DNA of 64,000 bases, from positions 310,001 through 374,000 of the forward strand of contig CAWJPD010000001.1 of assembly GCA_963844635.1 (NCBI GenBank), written 5' to 3'. The stretch comes from JAJPKK01 sp963844635. Its GTDB lineage: Bacteria; Pseudomonadota; Alphaproteobacteria; Rhizobiales; Xanthobacteraceae. Below the pieces are notes generated by a model. That model was given only the letters and a program-made list of their open reading frames with translations. It ran no database searches and was not told the DNA's origin. The position numbers and the translations under genes were made by a program. This document shows, one piece after another, positions 45,243 through 55,369 of the stretch. Each line of letters begins with the position of its first letter. Position 1 is the first letter of the stretch.

Positions 45243-46943
45243 GAGCGCCGCTCGGCCTGCGCTCGGAGCGTACTCTGATCCTCGCGCCGCGCGGCCGCGA
45301 TGCATTTGTCGCCAAGTCGCTTCTGCGCGACGCCCAGCTGCATTCCGATATCTGCCTCGATATCGGCGAAGTTGTGCAGGAGCTCAGGCGCGGCGCGGAT
45401 GTCGCAATCGTAACCGAGGAGGCGACGCGCAGCCCCGAGATTCGTGATCTCGTGAAGTGGATTTCAGCGCAGCCGCCGTGGTCTGACTTTCCCTTCATTC
45501 TGTTGACGGAACATGGCGGCGGCCTGGAGCGCAATCCGGCGGCTGCACGGCTGACCGACACGCTGGGCAACGTTACGTTCCTGGAGCGCCCGTTTCACCC
45601 GACAACGCTGGTCAGCGTCGTGCGAACCGCGATCCGGGGCCGCCGGCGGCAATATGAAGGCCGCCGACTGAACGAGGAACTCGAACTGCGAGTGGCGGAG
45701 CGGACCGCGGAGCTTGCCGCTGCGAATCGCCAGCTGCTGAACCAGATCGAGGAACGCGAGCGCGTCGAATTGACCTTGAGCCAGATGCAGAGGCTTGAAG
45801 CCGTGGGGCAGCTGACATCAGGCGTGGCCCACGATTTCAATAATCTCCTCACCGTCGTGCTCGGCAATGTCGGGTTCCTCGAAAAGGGCCTTGCCGCCGC
45901 GGGCGTCGACGGCAAGCTGGTGCAGCGCCTTGGTTACATGCGCATTGCTGCCGAACGCGGCGCGAAGTTGACCGATCAGTTGCTCTCGTTCTCGCGCCGT
46001 CAGCGGCTCGAGCCGCGGCCGCTCGATCTCAATGAAACGGTGGTCGGCATGCGCGACCTGCTGCAAAGCACGATGGGTGGCACCACCAGCATCGAAACGA
46101 GGCTGCATTGGGGCTTGTGGCCTGCGATGGTCGATCCGACACAGCTCGAACTGGCGATCCTCAATCTTGCAATCAACGCGCGCGATGCGATGCAGGTCGG
46201 CGGCAGCTTGACCGTCCAGACCGAAAACGTCACGCTCGGTCATCCCGTTCACCCGGAGGAGCCGCCGGCCGGCGATTATGTCGCCGTGTGTGTGTCCGAT
46301 ACCGGAACCGGCATTCGCGACGACCTCCGCGCAAAAGGTTTTCGAGCCGTTTTTCACCACAAAGGAGATCGGCAAGGGATCAGGCCTTGGACTGAGCCAG
46401 GTGCTGGGTTTCGCCAAGCAATCGGGAGGGGGTGTGCGGATCGACTCACGCGCCGGCGCTGGCACCTCGGTGCGAATTTACCTGCCGCGAGCCGAGCAAA
46501 GGCTTCCGGAACGGCAATCCGCGCCAACGCGCCCCGGCGCGGCCGAGGCGTTGCGTGGTGCAACGATCCTGCTCGTCGACGACGACAACGATGTTCGCGA
46601 AGTGACACGGGCGATGCTGCACGATCTCGGTTATCTCGTGCTCGAAGCGGGAAGCGGAGGCGCTGCGCTTGCTGTTCTCGACCGCGAGGCGAAAATCGAT
46701 CTGCTGGTGGTCGATTTTGCCATGCCGGGCATGAACGGCGCCGAAGTCGCTCGCCTCGCGCAGTCAAAGCGCCCGAAACTTCCTGTCATCTTTGTCACCG
46801 GCTTTGCGGACCGTGCGGGCCTCGCCGGCATCGATGATGCCGGCATCGTCGGCAAGCCCTTTGCGATCGACGAATTCGCGCTCAAGGTGCGCATTGCGCT
46901 TGCGAACGGCAGGCAGCAGAAGGTCGTTCCGCTGCGCCGCTAG
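45239..46943 (+). CDS. Hybrid histidine kinase with pseudo-receiver, one frameshift
   Basis: About 567 residues when repaired. Residues 10-130 look like a receiver domain that lacks the phosphoacceptor aspartate (DVAIVTEEAT) and ends LERPF instead of the usual KPF. A coiled coil (RVAERTAELAAANRQLLNQI) leads to the H-box SGVAHDFNNLL. Then come the N-box NLAINARDAM and D-box DTGTGI. In the A-run at 46333-46336 the frame slips. VFEPFFTTKEIGKGSGLGLS (G-box) and a C-terminal receiver with the phosphoacceptor in LLVVDFAMPG continue in the other frame. Removing one A restores AKVFEPFFTTK. It is coupled to the KaiC-like gene. Its TAG stop is in a family A repeat. Confidence 0.85.
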
Positions 46944-47090
46944 CCCATGATTCCGTAAGTTGCAGACTTTTCGGACAAAGATCATGCGCATATCACAGCG
47001 CATCCGTCGTCAAGCGTAGTCCGCGATGATGCGCTTAGGCAAAAGAGAACCAAGCGGGAGGAGATTCAAACTGAACGCATCCCGCTGTAA
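46940..47090. repeat. Family A palindromic repeat, full length (copy 10), supplies kinase stop codon
   Basis: From CTAGCCCATGATTCCG to GCATCCCGCTG. All three hairpins are present, somewhat diverged. The TAG at 46941-46943 is the stop of the histidine kinase. Confidence 0.8.
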
Positions 47091-47207
47091 GTGCCGCTCA
47101 GGGCCGGGCCAAACCGGGTCCGCGGCAATCAAGACCGACGGCGTAAAGAGATGCAGCGCCGCCTAAACCCGTTCCGGCCGCGCAGGCTCATGCGCTGAGG
47201 GAGCACC

Positions 47208-49625
47208 ATGCTCAACTCTCCCAGTTCCCGACAACAGGATCGACCGCTTTCAGAGGCCGAGCTGAACTTGATGGATGCCTGGTGGCGCGCCGCCAACTAT
47301 CTGTCGGTCGGACAAATCTATCTGCTCGACAATCCACTCCTGAAGGAGCCGCTCGAGCTCAAGCACATCAAGCCGAGACTGCTCGGCCACTGGGGGACGA
47401 CGCCGGGCCTGAATTTTGTCTATGTGCATCTCAATCGGGTTATCAAGGCGCGTGATCTCGATATGATCTACATCGCGGGACCCGGCCATGGTGGCCCAGG
47501 TCTCGTCGCCAACACGTGGCTCGAAGGAACCTATAGCGAGATTTACCCGCACATCCCGCAAAGCACGCGCGGCATGCAGCGTCTTTTCAAGCAGTTCAGC
47601 TTTCCCGGCGGTATACCGAGCCATGCGGCGCCGGAGACGCCTGGTTCGATCCATGAAGGTGGCGAACTTGGTTACGCCTTGTCGCATGCCTACGGAGCCA
47701 TATTCGACGATCCCGGGCTGATCGCTGCCTGTGTGGTCGGCGACGGCGAGGCGGAAACCGGGCCGATGGCCACGTCCTGGCATTCCAACAAGTTCCTCGA
47801 TCCGATCACCGACGGGGCCGTGCTGCCGATCCTGCATCTGAATGGCTACAAGATCGCCAATCCCACGATTCTGGCTCGCATCCCGGCTGATGAACTGCAC
47901 AGCCTGTTCGTCGGCTACGGTTATCGACCTTACCTTGTCGAAGGGGATGATCCGGCGACGATGCACCGGCTGATGGCGGCGACGCTCGACGCCGTGCTTG
48001 ATGAAATTCGCGCCATCCAAGGCGCGGCGCGCCGTGGTGAGAGCAGGGGCCGTCCCACCTGGCCGATGATCATCCTCAAGACGCCAAAAGGCTGGACCGG
48101 GCCGAAAGAAGTCGACGGCCTCAAGACCGAGGGCTTTTGGCGCTCGCATCAGGTTCCGTTCGCCGAAATGGCGACCAAGCCCGAGCATGTGAAACTGCTG
48201 GAATCCTGGATGAAGCATTATAGGCCGGACCAGTTGTTCGACGCCAACGGTTCGCTCAAGCCGGAAATCGCGGCGCTCGCGCCGCATGGCGACCGGCGCA
48301 TGAGTGCCAATCCGCACGCCAATGGCGGCCTGCTGATGCGTGAACTCGATCTCCCCGACATTGCCGATTACGCGGTCACGGTGGAAACGCCGGGCGCTGA
48401 GGACGCCGAGGCCACGGTGGTGATGGCGGAGTTTCTGCGCGACGTACTGCGCGCCAGTGCGCGGCATCGCAATTTCCGCATCTTCGGTCCCGACGAGACC
48501 GCCTCGAACCGGCTGTCACATGTGTTCGAGGCGACGAACCGCGCCTGGGTCGCCGAAACCCTGTCCTATGATGATCACCTCGCGCCCGATGGGAGGGTGA
48601 TGGAAATTCTGTCCGAGCACACCTGCCAGGGATGGCTCGAAGGCTATCTGCTGACCGGGCGACACGGCCTTTTCAATTGCTACGAGGCTTTCATCCACAT
48701 CGTCAATTCGATGTTCAACCAGCATGCCAAGTGGTTGAAGACGAGCCGTGCAATTCCGTGGCGGCGACCGATCGCGTCGCTCAACTATCTGCTCACCTCC
48801 CACGTCTGGCGGCAGGATCACAATGGCTTCAGCCATCAGGATCCGGGCTTCATCGATTACGTCTGCAACAAGAAATCCGACATCGTCCGCGTGTACCTGG
48901 CGCCTGACGCCAACTCGCTGCTGTTCGTCACCGATCACTGCCTGCGCAGCTGGAACCGGATCAACGTGATCGTGGCGGGCAAGCAGCCGGCACCGCAATG
49001 GCTCAGCATGGATGAAGCGGTGAAGCACTGCACGGCCGGCATCGGCATCTGGGAGTGGGCGAGCAATGACCGCGGCAGCGAGCCCGACGTGGTGATGGCC
49101 TGCGCCGGCGACGTGCCGACGATGGAAACCTTGGCGGCGGTCGATCTCCTGCATCGCCATATCCCCGGTCTCAAAATCCGGGTGGTGAACGTGGTCGACC
49201 TGATGACGCTGCAGCCGCATGACGAACACCCGCACGGGCTGACGGACCACGACTTCGACGCCCTCTTCACCACCGACAAGCCTGTGATCTTCGCTCATCA
49301 CGGCTATCCGTGGCTGATCCACCGCCTGACCTATCGACGGCATAATCATGACAACATGCATGTGCGCGGCTACAAGGAGGAGGGCACCACGACCACGCCG
49401 TTCGACATGGTCGTCCTGAACGAACTCGATCGCTTCCATCTCGCTTCGGATGTCATCGACCGGCTGCCGAAGCTCGGTTATCTCGCCGCTTATGCGAAGC
49501 AGGCGCTCCGCGACAAGCTGATCGAGCACAAGGCCTATATCCGAGCCCACGGCGAAGACATGCCGGAAGTGCGGGAGTGGAGATGGTCGCCCGTCGACCC
49601 CACGCGAAAGAGCGCAGGCGAATAG
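47208..49625 (+). CDS. xfp: Xylulose-5-phosphate/fructose-6-phosphate phosphoketolase
   Basis: 805 residues, full length for the family. A thiamine-diphosphate enzyme that splits xylulose-5-P (or fructose-6-P) with phosphate to acetyl-phosphate plus glyceraldehyde-3-P (or erythrose-4-P). Recognisable segments: LGHWGTTPGLNFVYVHLNR and GPGHGGPGLVANTWLEGTY near the N-terminus, EGGELGYALSHAYGA, the TPP site CVVGDGEAETGP (about 175), then RNFRIFGPDETASNRL and WLEGYLLTGRHGLFNCYEAF in the second half. GAGGGAG lies just before the ATG. No acetate kinase gene is visible downstream in this window, so how acetyl-P is used is unknown. Confidence 0.96.
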   Translation: MLNSPSSRQQDRPLSEAELNLMDAWWRAANYLSVGQIYLLDNPLLKEPLELKHIKPRLLGHWGTTPGLNFVYVHLNRVIKARDLDMIYIAGPGHGGPGLVANTWLEGTYSEIYPHIPQSTRGMQRLFKQFSFPGGIPSHAAPETPGSIHEGGELGYALSHAYGAIFDDPGLIAACVVGDGEAETGPMATSWHSNKFLDPITDGAVLPILHLNGYKIANPTILARIPADELHSLFVGYGYRPYLVEGDDPATMHRLMAATLDAVLDEIRAIQGAARRGESRGRPTWPMIILKTPKGWTGPKEVDGLKTEGFWRSHQVPFAEMATKPEHVKLLESWMKHYRPDQLFDANGSLKPEIAALAPHGDRRMSANPHANGGLLMRELDLPDIADYAVTVETPGAEDAEATVVMAEFLRDVLRASARHRNFRIFGPDETASNRLSHVFEATNRAWVAETLSYDDHLAPDGRVMEILSEHTCQGWLEGYLLTGRHGLFNCYEAFIHIVNSMFNQHAKWLKTSRAIPWRRPIASLNYLLTSHVWRQDHNGFSHQDPGFIDYVCNKKSDIVRVYLAPDANSLLFVTDHCLRSWNRINVIVAGKQPAPQWLSMDEAVKHCTAGIGIWEWASNDRGSEPDVVMACAGDVPTMETLAAVDLLHRHIPGLKIRVVNVVDLMTLQPHDEHPHGLTDHDFDALFTTDKPVIFAHHGYPWLIHRLTYRRHNHDNMHVRGYKEEGTTTTPFDMVVLNELDRFHLASDVIDRLPKLGYLAAYAKQALRDKLIEHKAYIRAHGEDMPEVREWRWSPVDPTRKSAGE

Positions 49626-49816
49626 CGGGAAACCGGCTCGTCGCACGCTTATCGTTCGACCGACCCGAGCAATTTCGCTGTGATGCTAGGCTGGCGCTGC
49701 AAGGCCCGGGAGGGCTTTGGCCGGTTTTTTCGTGCGAGCGAAACGCAAACGTGGTCTTCACATTCTCCGGCTTGATTGCTAAGTGATGACAGCGCGGGGT
49801 GTTCCCGCGCGTTTTT
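49626..49816. other. Intergenic region between xfp and tRNA-fMet
   Basis: About 190 bases. A weak promoter-like pair (TTCACA, 17 bases, TAAGTG at about 49757-49785) lies 30 bases upstream of the tRNA. A small GCGCGGGGTGTTCCCGCGC hairpin lies at 49793-49811. Confidence 0.35.
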
Positions 49817-49893
<77 letters not shown>

Positions 49894-49920
49894 AATTTCC
49901 TTAGCGAGACCAAATGAATA

Positions 49921-49936
49921 GGCCGCACTTGCGGCC
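49921..49936 (+). terminator. Hairpin after tRNA-fMet, probable terminator
   Basis: GGCCGCA-CT-TGCGGCC, perfect 7-bp stem with a 2-base centre, 27 bases after the tRNA. The T-tract is poor (CCATTCCATT), so it is a weak or processing-type terminator. Confidence 0.5.
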
Positions 49937-50023
49937 CATTCCATTCTACACGAGCTTCTGCCAAACCTTCCACCAGGAAAACATGTGCGGCCTGCGGCAT
50001 GTTCGGCATTCCACGGCTTGAGG

Positions 50024-50089
50024 CTAGGGACGAACTCCCCACTCAAGCTCGGTCATGATCTTGGTTGTGATACGCGCGTCGGATTTCAT
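50024..50089 (-). pseudogene. 21-codon frame with strong ribosome binding site, possible gene remnant
   Basis: ATG 50089 is preceded at 6-12 bases by AAGGAG, an excellent ribosome binding site. It encodes 21 residues beginning MKSDARITTKIMTELEWG, then stops. The sequence resembles the N-terminus of small BON-domain proteins (by eye), so this may be a gene truncated after the first helix. It could instead be a leader peptide. No downstream continuation is recognisable. Confidence 0.3.
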
Positions 50090-50565
50090 AGCCTGCTCCT
50101 TGTTAATGGGTTGCGCATGCAACCGAGCGAGGCCTGCGCCGGTGAGCAAGGGACGGCCATCACAGGCCGGAAAGCGGCACGGGTGGAGCGGCCCGGGAGC
50201 AAAGCGGACTACACGGCCCGCCGCTTTCCGCGCGCGTAAGGGCGCTTGGCCTTGACGGACGGGGGTTGGAACCCCCACCTCCTCGGAATCAAAGAAGTCA
50301 ACCGAGGGATGTTACTGCGAATTCGCGGGAGGGATCGTCACCGGATGGGCTGAGACGCCGTTTCCCGCGGGTCGCGCGACCCGAGGCGCCTCGGTGAAGG
50401 CCCCGCCCAAGCATTGCGAAGGCGGCCAAATAGAGCCCAGTCCGGCTCCCCGGACGCGCTCCGATGCTTTCGCGCAAATTTACCGGATTACAGGTAGAGG
50501 TTGCAGGCCTATTGAAGAGGTTTGAGGTTTTTCCAGCCCGCGCCGCGGAGTAGAAGGGACCGCGA
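50090..50565. other. Intergenic region before the helicase-nuclease gene
   Basis: About 475 bases without a supported gene. Contains an inverted repeat GGAAAGCGGC (50169-50178) / GCCGCTTTCC (50218-50227), and a short palindrome GGGGGTTGGAACCCCC (50263-50278). These may mark regulatory sites or an element boundary. I found no copy of the tRNA-fMet 3' end here that would indicate an attachment site. Confidence 0.4.
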
Positions 50566-53037
50566 ATGGTCGTAAAGTTCGATGAGTTGCTGGATGATGA
50601 CGAGGTAGCGGTTCTCGACCCGCGCGATATTTTTTTGACGCTTAATCGCGACAAGAAGTTCGCTTTCCCGCGCGACATCCAGACAGAGGTCATGAAGGCG
50701 TGGTTCGGGCAGCGAAATGACCCCGACACGGTCGTCAAGCTGAACGTCGGCAGCGGGAAGACGCTGGTCGGACTGCTGCTATTGCAAAGCTCGCTGAACG
50801 AGGGCATCCGGTCCGCGATTTACACTGCGCCAGACAAGCAACTTGTCGATCAGGTGCTTGCCGAGGCCGAAGCCTTGGGCATGGATGCAACCGACGACCC
50901 GCGCGACCCCGGGGTGCAATCTGGCGAAAAGATTGCAGTCACGACAGTGCACCGTCTGTTCAATGGGAAGTCGATCTTCGGCGTCGGCAGCGAGGGCGTA
51001 AAGCTCAAGATCGGCGCGATCGTAATCGACGACGTTCACGCCTGCATCGCCACAATCAACGAACAATTCCGCATTCAGTTGCCTAACACGCATGAGGCGT
51101 ATCATGCGATCTACAACATCGCTGCATCCGACCTGAAGAGGCAGAGCCACGCCAAGTTTCTCGACCTGAAGAACGGCGATCCCCAGGCCATCATGGAGGT
51201 TCCCTATTGGACTTGGCTCGATCACCAGCATGAGAATTCTTGAAGCGCTGCATGCCCACAAGAATGACGATGAGCTCAAATTCTCATACCCCCTTCTGAG
51301 CGACATTCTTCCGCAATGCCGCTGCATCATCAGCGGCCAGAAGCTGGAGATAGAGCCGTTCTGTCCGCCGACCAATCTGATCATGGCGTTTTCCAAGGCC
51401 AAGCGCCGCATCTATATGACGGCCACACTGGCGGACGACAGCGCGCTGGTCACGCATTTCGGCGCCGACCCGCAAAAGCTCGACAGTCCGATTGTGCCCG
51501 TTTCGTCCCAATCCATGGGCGAACGCATGATCCTCATGCCGCAGGAACTGAATGCGGAATTCGAGGGAGAAGAAATCAGGAGGCTGCTGGTTGCGCTTGC
51601 CAAGAAGGAGAACGTAGTCGTCATCGTGCCTTCGAAGCCAGCGGCGGACGCCTGGCAGGGAGTCGCCGATCAAATCCTGATGGCCGACAATGTCGTCGAT
51701 GGCATCGGCAAGCTCCGGCAGAAGCATGTGGGACTGACCGTGCTGGTGAACAGGTATGACGGGATTGATCTCCCCCATGAGGCTTGCGCGTGCTGGCGAT
51801 TGTGGGCCTGCCGGAAGTAAATTCCTACACCGAGCTTGCCGACATGGCGGTGATCAGTGACTCCCAAACAGGCCTGCGGCGGCAGATGCAACGCATCGAG
51901 CAAGGGATGGGCCGCGGCGTGCGCTCGAACGACGATTACTGCGTCGTCTTGCTGCTCGGCGCAAAACTGACCACCCGCGTCAAGTCGCCCGAAGGCACCG
52001 CCCTGCTGACCCGGGCGACGCAGGCGCAACTGAATCTTTCGCGCAAGGTCGCCAAGCAGCTCGCCGATGTCGATTTAAATGGGCTCAGGGAAGTCATCGA
52101 CCAGTGCCTAGACCGTGATCCTGACTGGGTTAAGGTGAGCAAAATGGCCTTGCTCAAGGCGAAGGCTCAGCCTGGCCTTGCGATCGATGCGAAAAGCGTT
52201 GCGATGCGGACGGCATTTGATCTCTCAAGATCGGGCGATCACAAGACGGCCGTCGAGGTTCTGCGCAAGGCCGTGAACGCGGCTGCCGACAATGACGAAA
52301 AGGCATGGCTGCTGCAGAAGTGCGCCGCGATCGAACATCACATCAGTCCTGCCGAGTCGCAAAAGATGCTGCTCGCGGCGTACCGCTTCAACGCGAACGT
52401 ACTACGGCCCCTGGAAGGGGTGGCCTATCAGAGGTTATCGGCGCATGCCGGCGCGCAGGCCGCCGCCGTACAGAAGTTTCACCAATCACGGTTCCTTGAA
52501 GCCACTGATCGGATTCTCTACGCCAATCAGCTCATCGACGATCTGGTCTTTCACAAGGTGACGCCGGACCGGTTCGAAGGCGCCATCAACTCCGTCGCGG
52601 AGTTCATCGGCATCAGCGGGCAGCGGCCTGAAAAGCTCTTCGACGAAGGGCCTGACAATCTGTGGGCATTGCCGGAGGGTTCGTTCCTTGTGATCGAATG
52701 CAAGAACAACGCGACCTCGCAGAACGGGATTTCCAAGGCGGACGCTGGGCAGCTCGATCAAGCCATGACTTGGTTTGGCGCAAAATATCCCGCCGCTACG
52801 GGGACCCCCGTTATCGTTCACCCGCATCGCAAGCTCGGCGATGGCGCGACGGCTGTCACCGGCATGCGGGTCATGACAGAAGAAGATCTGAAAAAGCTGC
52901 GCAAGGCGCTGGAAGCGTTCGCCAAGGGTCTCAGCGATCCTGACACGCTGAATAACGTCAGGAGAGTCAATGAACTGATCAACGCGCAAGGGTTCGGGGC
53001 GGAATTTCTGTCGCGCTATTGCAAGTCGCCGCAGTGA
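50566..53037 (+). CDS. Rad3/DinG-like helicase fused to PD-(D/E)XK-like nuclease, two frameshifts
   Basis: About 822 residues when two single-base breaks are repaired (near 51225-51240 and at about 51786). Helicase motif I is NVGSGKTLVG, motif II is VIDDVHA (a DDVH variant of DEAH), motif III is YMTATL. Motif V is NRYDGIDLPHEACRVL (across the second break), and motif VI is QGMGRGVRSNDDY. The last two resemble the XPD/DinG-type C-terminal helicase domain. A helical middle follows. Then near 52650-52710 comes LWALPEGSFLVIECKNN, the E-x-K of a PD-(D/E)XK nuclease, with an upstream acidic residue (DEGPDNLW). The fusion lies alone next to tRNA-fMet. A role in phage or plasmid defence is inferred, not shown. 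Confidence 0.75.
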
Positions 53038-53322
53038 TTGCGGGGACGCGCCGTGACGCTATTTCGCATTAGTGGCTACATGTAAAACTGATAAAGGGGA
53101 TTCGGAACCTACGGACCACCGTTACCTCAGTTCCATGGCAAACCTCTCACCTCAGAGAGTCCGAACGATGAAGGCGCCGCATAGGTTGCCAGCATCCCAA
53201 GGAAATTGATAGTCCAGGACGCTGGTGTTCCAACTCTGACGCTCCCAGGCCCAGCATCGGCCGCGGCCGCGATTAAAGGGTCCTACCGGGTGCGATTGAT
53301 GATCCGCCTACCACGTTTTGTC
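53038..53322. other. Intergenic region after the helicase-nuclease gene
   Basis: About 285 bases, no supported gene. The only notable structure is a short inverted repeat, CTCTCACCTCAGAGAG at 53145-53160. Confidence 0.35.
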
Positions 53323-53700
53323 TTACGCATAATGTACCGCCACGACGAGACAGCAGATCGCCCAGAACACACAATATTCGCCGCCGCCGATATTCCAGAG
53401 CCATTTTCCATTCGTCACCCTCCAAACCGCGCCGGCCGCGACCAGAAGGTGTACAAAACCCAGAAAACCTGCATAGAAGGGCAGCACTGCAAAAATAAGT
53501 CCGATAGCCACAATGGTTTCAATAATGCAGGCAGCAGATAGCCAGGCGGAGGGTGGATGAAACTTCGCGGCCTTAAAAAAGCCGAGGGCCTCAGGTACGA
53601 AAAATTTCGCATAAATATGCGGAATAAAGAAGAGTCCGCAGATTAATCGAAGGACATTGGATTCATTCGCAAGATTGAAATTCTGTGCTATGCTGGACAT
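53323..53700 (-). CDS. DoxX-family membrane protein
   Basis: 125 residues with four hydrophobic spans (LRLICGLFFIPHIYAKFF; AWLSAACIIETIVAIGLIFA; AGFLGFVHLLVAAGAVW; CVFWAICCLVVAVHYA) and the GLFFIPH start typical of small DoxX/DoxD-like proteins, which are linked to quinone redox chemistry. The start ATG overlaps the TAA stop of the M24 peptidase gene by one base (TAATG), so it is translationally coupled to it. The functional link between the two is unknown. Confidence 0.8.
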   Translation of the reverse strand: MSSIAQNFNLANESNVLRLICGLFFIPHIYAKFFVPEALGFFKAAKFHPPSAWLSAACIIETIVAIGLIFAVLPFYAGFLGFVHLLVAAGAVWRVTNGKWLWNIGGGEYCVFWAICCLVVAVHYA

Positions 53701-55130
53701 TATTGATGGCCCCTTGGTCTCCCTTTGCGGTCGGTACGCATTTTCTTCAACCGTTTTCCGGCAAACCGAAGCGCACGTTTAGTGATGCTTGGCCGTTTTC
53801 TCAGGCGGTGGCCTTCGTCGGACCTCGAGTACTTCGACGCAATCGGCAATTCCTCCGCCGGAAACAGCGAGATCAAGCGGCAGCCCTTGTCGGTAACCAC
53901 GACCTCTTCCTCGATACGGGCAGCCGAATAACCGTCCGATGCCGGGCAATAGGTCTCGATGGCGAACACCATGCCTTCCTTGATCTCGGTCGGATGATCC
54001 ATCGACACGACGCGGCTGATGATCGGCCGTTCGTGCAGGTTCAGCCCCAACCCGTGCGCAAATTGAAGGCCGAAGGCCGCCATCTCGTCCGGGAAACCGA
54101 ATTCCGGCGCCTTCGGGAACACCTCGCAGATATGCGCGGTCGAGGCACCGGGCTTGATTCGGTCGATGGCGTTGTCGAGCCATTCGCGCGCCGTGCGGTA
54201 GGCATCGTGCTGCGCCGGTGTCGCCCGCACCACATTGAAGGTGCGATAGTAGCAGGTGCGATAGCCCATGAAAGACTGCAGGATGTCGAAGAAGGCCTGG
54301 TCGCCCGGGCGGATCATGCGGTCGGTGAAGTTGTGCGGATGTGGGCTGCAGCGCTCGCCGGAAATGGCGTTGACCGCTTCGACATCGTCGGAGCCGTGGG
54401 TGTAGAGGAACTTGTTGACCTCGGCGACGATATCGTTCTCGCGTATGCCCGGCCGCAGCAGTTCGTTGACCAGGTCGTAGGCGCCGTCGACCATGGCGGC
54501 GGCGCGGTTGAGCAGCGCGATCTCGTCGGCCGACTTCACCTCGCGCGCCGACAGCATCACCTGCTGGCAGTCCTTGATCTTCAGCCCGGCGTTTTCCAGC
54601 TCGAACATCATCGGCGGCTCGATGATGTCGACGCCGAGCGGCATTTTGGCGATGCCGGCCTCTCTAAGCAGAGAGGCAATCTCTTCAGCGTGCCGCTTCA
54701 TCAGACCGAAAGCCGGATCGACGGTGCCGCGCAACCCGATCAGGCCGGCCTTGCAGTTCTCCGGCCGCAGCCACGGCGAATAGAGTTTGTGGTGTACGGC
54801 CGCGGAGCCGAAGTCCCACAACACCGGATCGCCGCCGCGGGTGAGCAACGCGAAGCGCGAGAGCTTGTCGCGCGCCCACTCGCCGATCTTGGTCGAGGTG
54901 ATGTAGCGGATATTGTTGTCGTCAAACAGCAGCATGCCGCCGAGGTCGGACGCCTCGAGTGCTGCCTGCGCCCGGCCGAGCCGGTAGCGGTGCATGCGCC
55001 GGTAATCCACGCGCTCCTCGAAATCAACCCCCATGGTGCCGAGCACGGGCAGATGGCGGCCCCAGTTGTAGCGCGGGTTGATGTCTTCGGCGGTGATTCT
55101 GGTCGGGTCACGACGGGTTATATCGTCCAC
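53700..55130 (-). CDS. M24-family metallopeptidase (Xaa-Pro-type/creatinase fold)
   Basis: About 476 residues from GTG 55130, chosen because AAGGAG lies 6 bases upstream. The frame continues upstream only through a family A repeat, which explains why an automated call would be too long. The N-terminal creatinase-like domain includes RYITSTKIGEWARDKLSRFA. The pita-bread domain has metal ligands in order: Asp in GDQAFFDI, His in QFAHGLGLNLHERP, Glu in VFAIETYCP and Glu in ARIEEEVVVTD. Relatives include Xaa-Pro peptidases and DMSP lyase DddP. I cannot tell the substrate. The C-terminus is basic. It is coupled to the DoxX gene. Confidence 0.87.
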   Translation of the reverse strand: MDDITRRDPTRITAEDINPRYNWGRHLPVLGTMGVDFEERVDYRRMHRYRLGRAQAALEASDLGGMLLFDDNNIRYITSTKIGEWARDKLSRFALLTRGGDPVLWDFGSAAVHHKLYSPWLRPENCKAGLIGLRGTVDPAFGLMKRHAEEIASLLREAGIAKMPLGVDIIEPPMMFELENAGLKIKDCQQVMLSAREVKSADEIALLNRAAAMVDGAYDLVNELLRPGIRENDIVAEVNKFLYTHGSDDVEAVNAISGERCSPHPHNFTDRMIRPGDQAFFDILQSFMGYRTCYYRTFNVVRATPAQHDAYRTAREWLDNAIDRIKPGASTAHICEVFPKAPEFGFPDEMAAFGLQFAHGLGLNLHERPIISRVVSMDHPTEIKEGMVFAIETYCPASDGYSAARIEEEVVVTDKGCRLISLFPAEELPIASKYSRSDEGHRLRKRPSITKRALRFAGKRLKKMRTDRKGRPRGHQ

Positions 55131-55146
55131 GGCGAGCTCCTTCGAT

Positions 55147-55293
55147 TTAGCGCATGATCCCGCAAAGTTGCAGACTTTTCGGACAAGATCATGCGCAAAT
55201 TCAACACGCATCCGTCGTCGAGCGCAGTCCGCGACGGGTGCGCAGAACATAATCGAGCGGGAGGCGATTTAACCTGAACGCATCCCGCTCTAG
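55147..55293. repeat. Family A palindromic repeat, full length (copy 11)
   Basis: From TTAGCGCATGATCCCG to CATCCCGCTCTAG, with the three hairpins including GCAGACTTTTCGG and CGCATCCGTCGTCGAGCGCAG. It lies directly upstream of the M24 peptidase start. Confidence 0.85.
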
Positions 55294-55369
55294 TTGGGCC
55301 TACTCGCCAAGCGTCGCGCGCTGAGAAGGTCAGGCCCTTGCCGATTTTCTCGTCTCATCGTTGGACGCC

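Noticed and set aside
50255..50290. A tRNA-like T-arm (GGGGGTTGGAACCCCC) near the helicase-nuclease gene
   Set aside because: No acceptor or anticodon stem can be formed around it; treated as a short palindrome.
53700..55130. DMSP lyase DddP as the identity of the M24 protein
   Set aside because: The fold and metal ligands fit, but so do Xaa-Pro peptidases, and I cannot see residues that decide for DddP. Left at family level.
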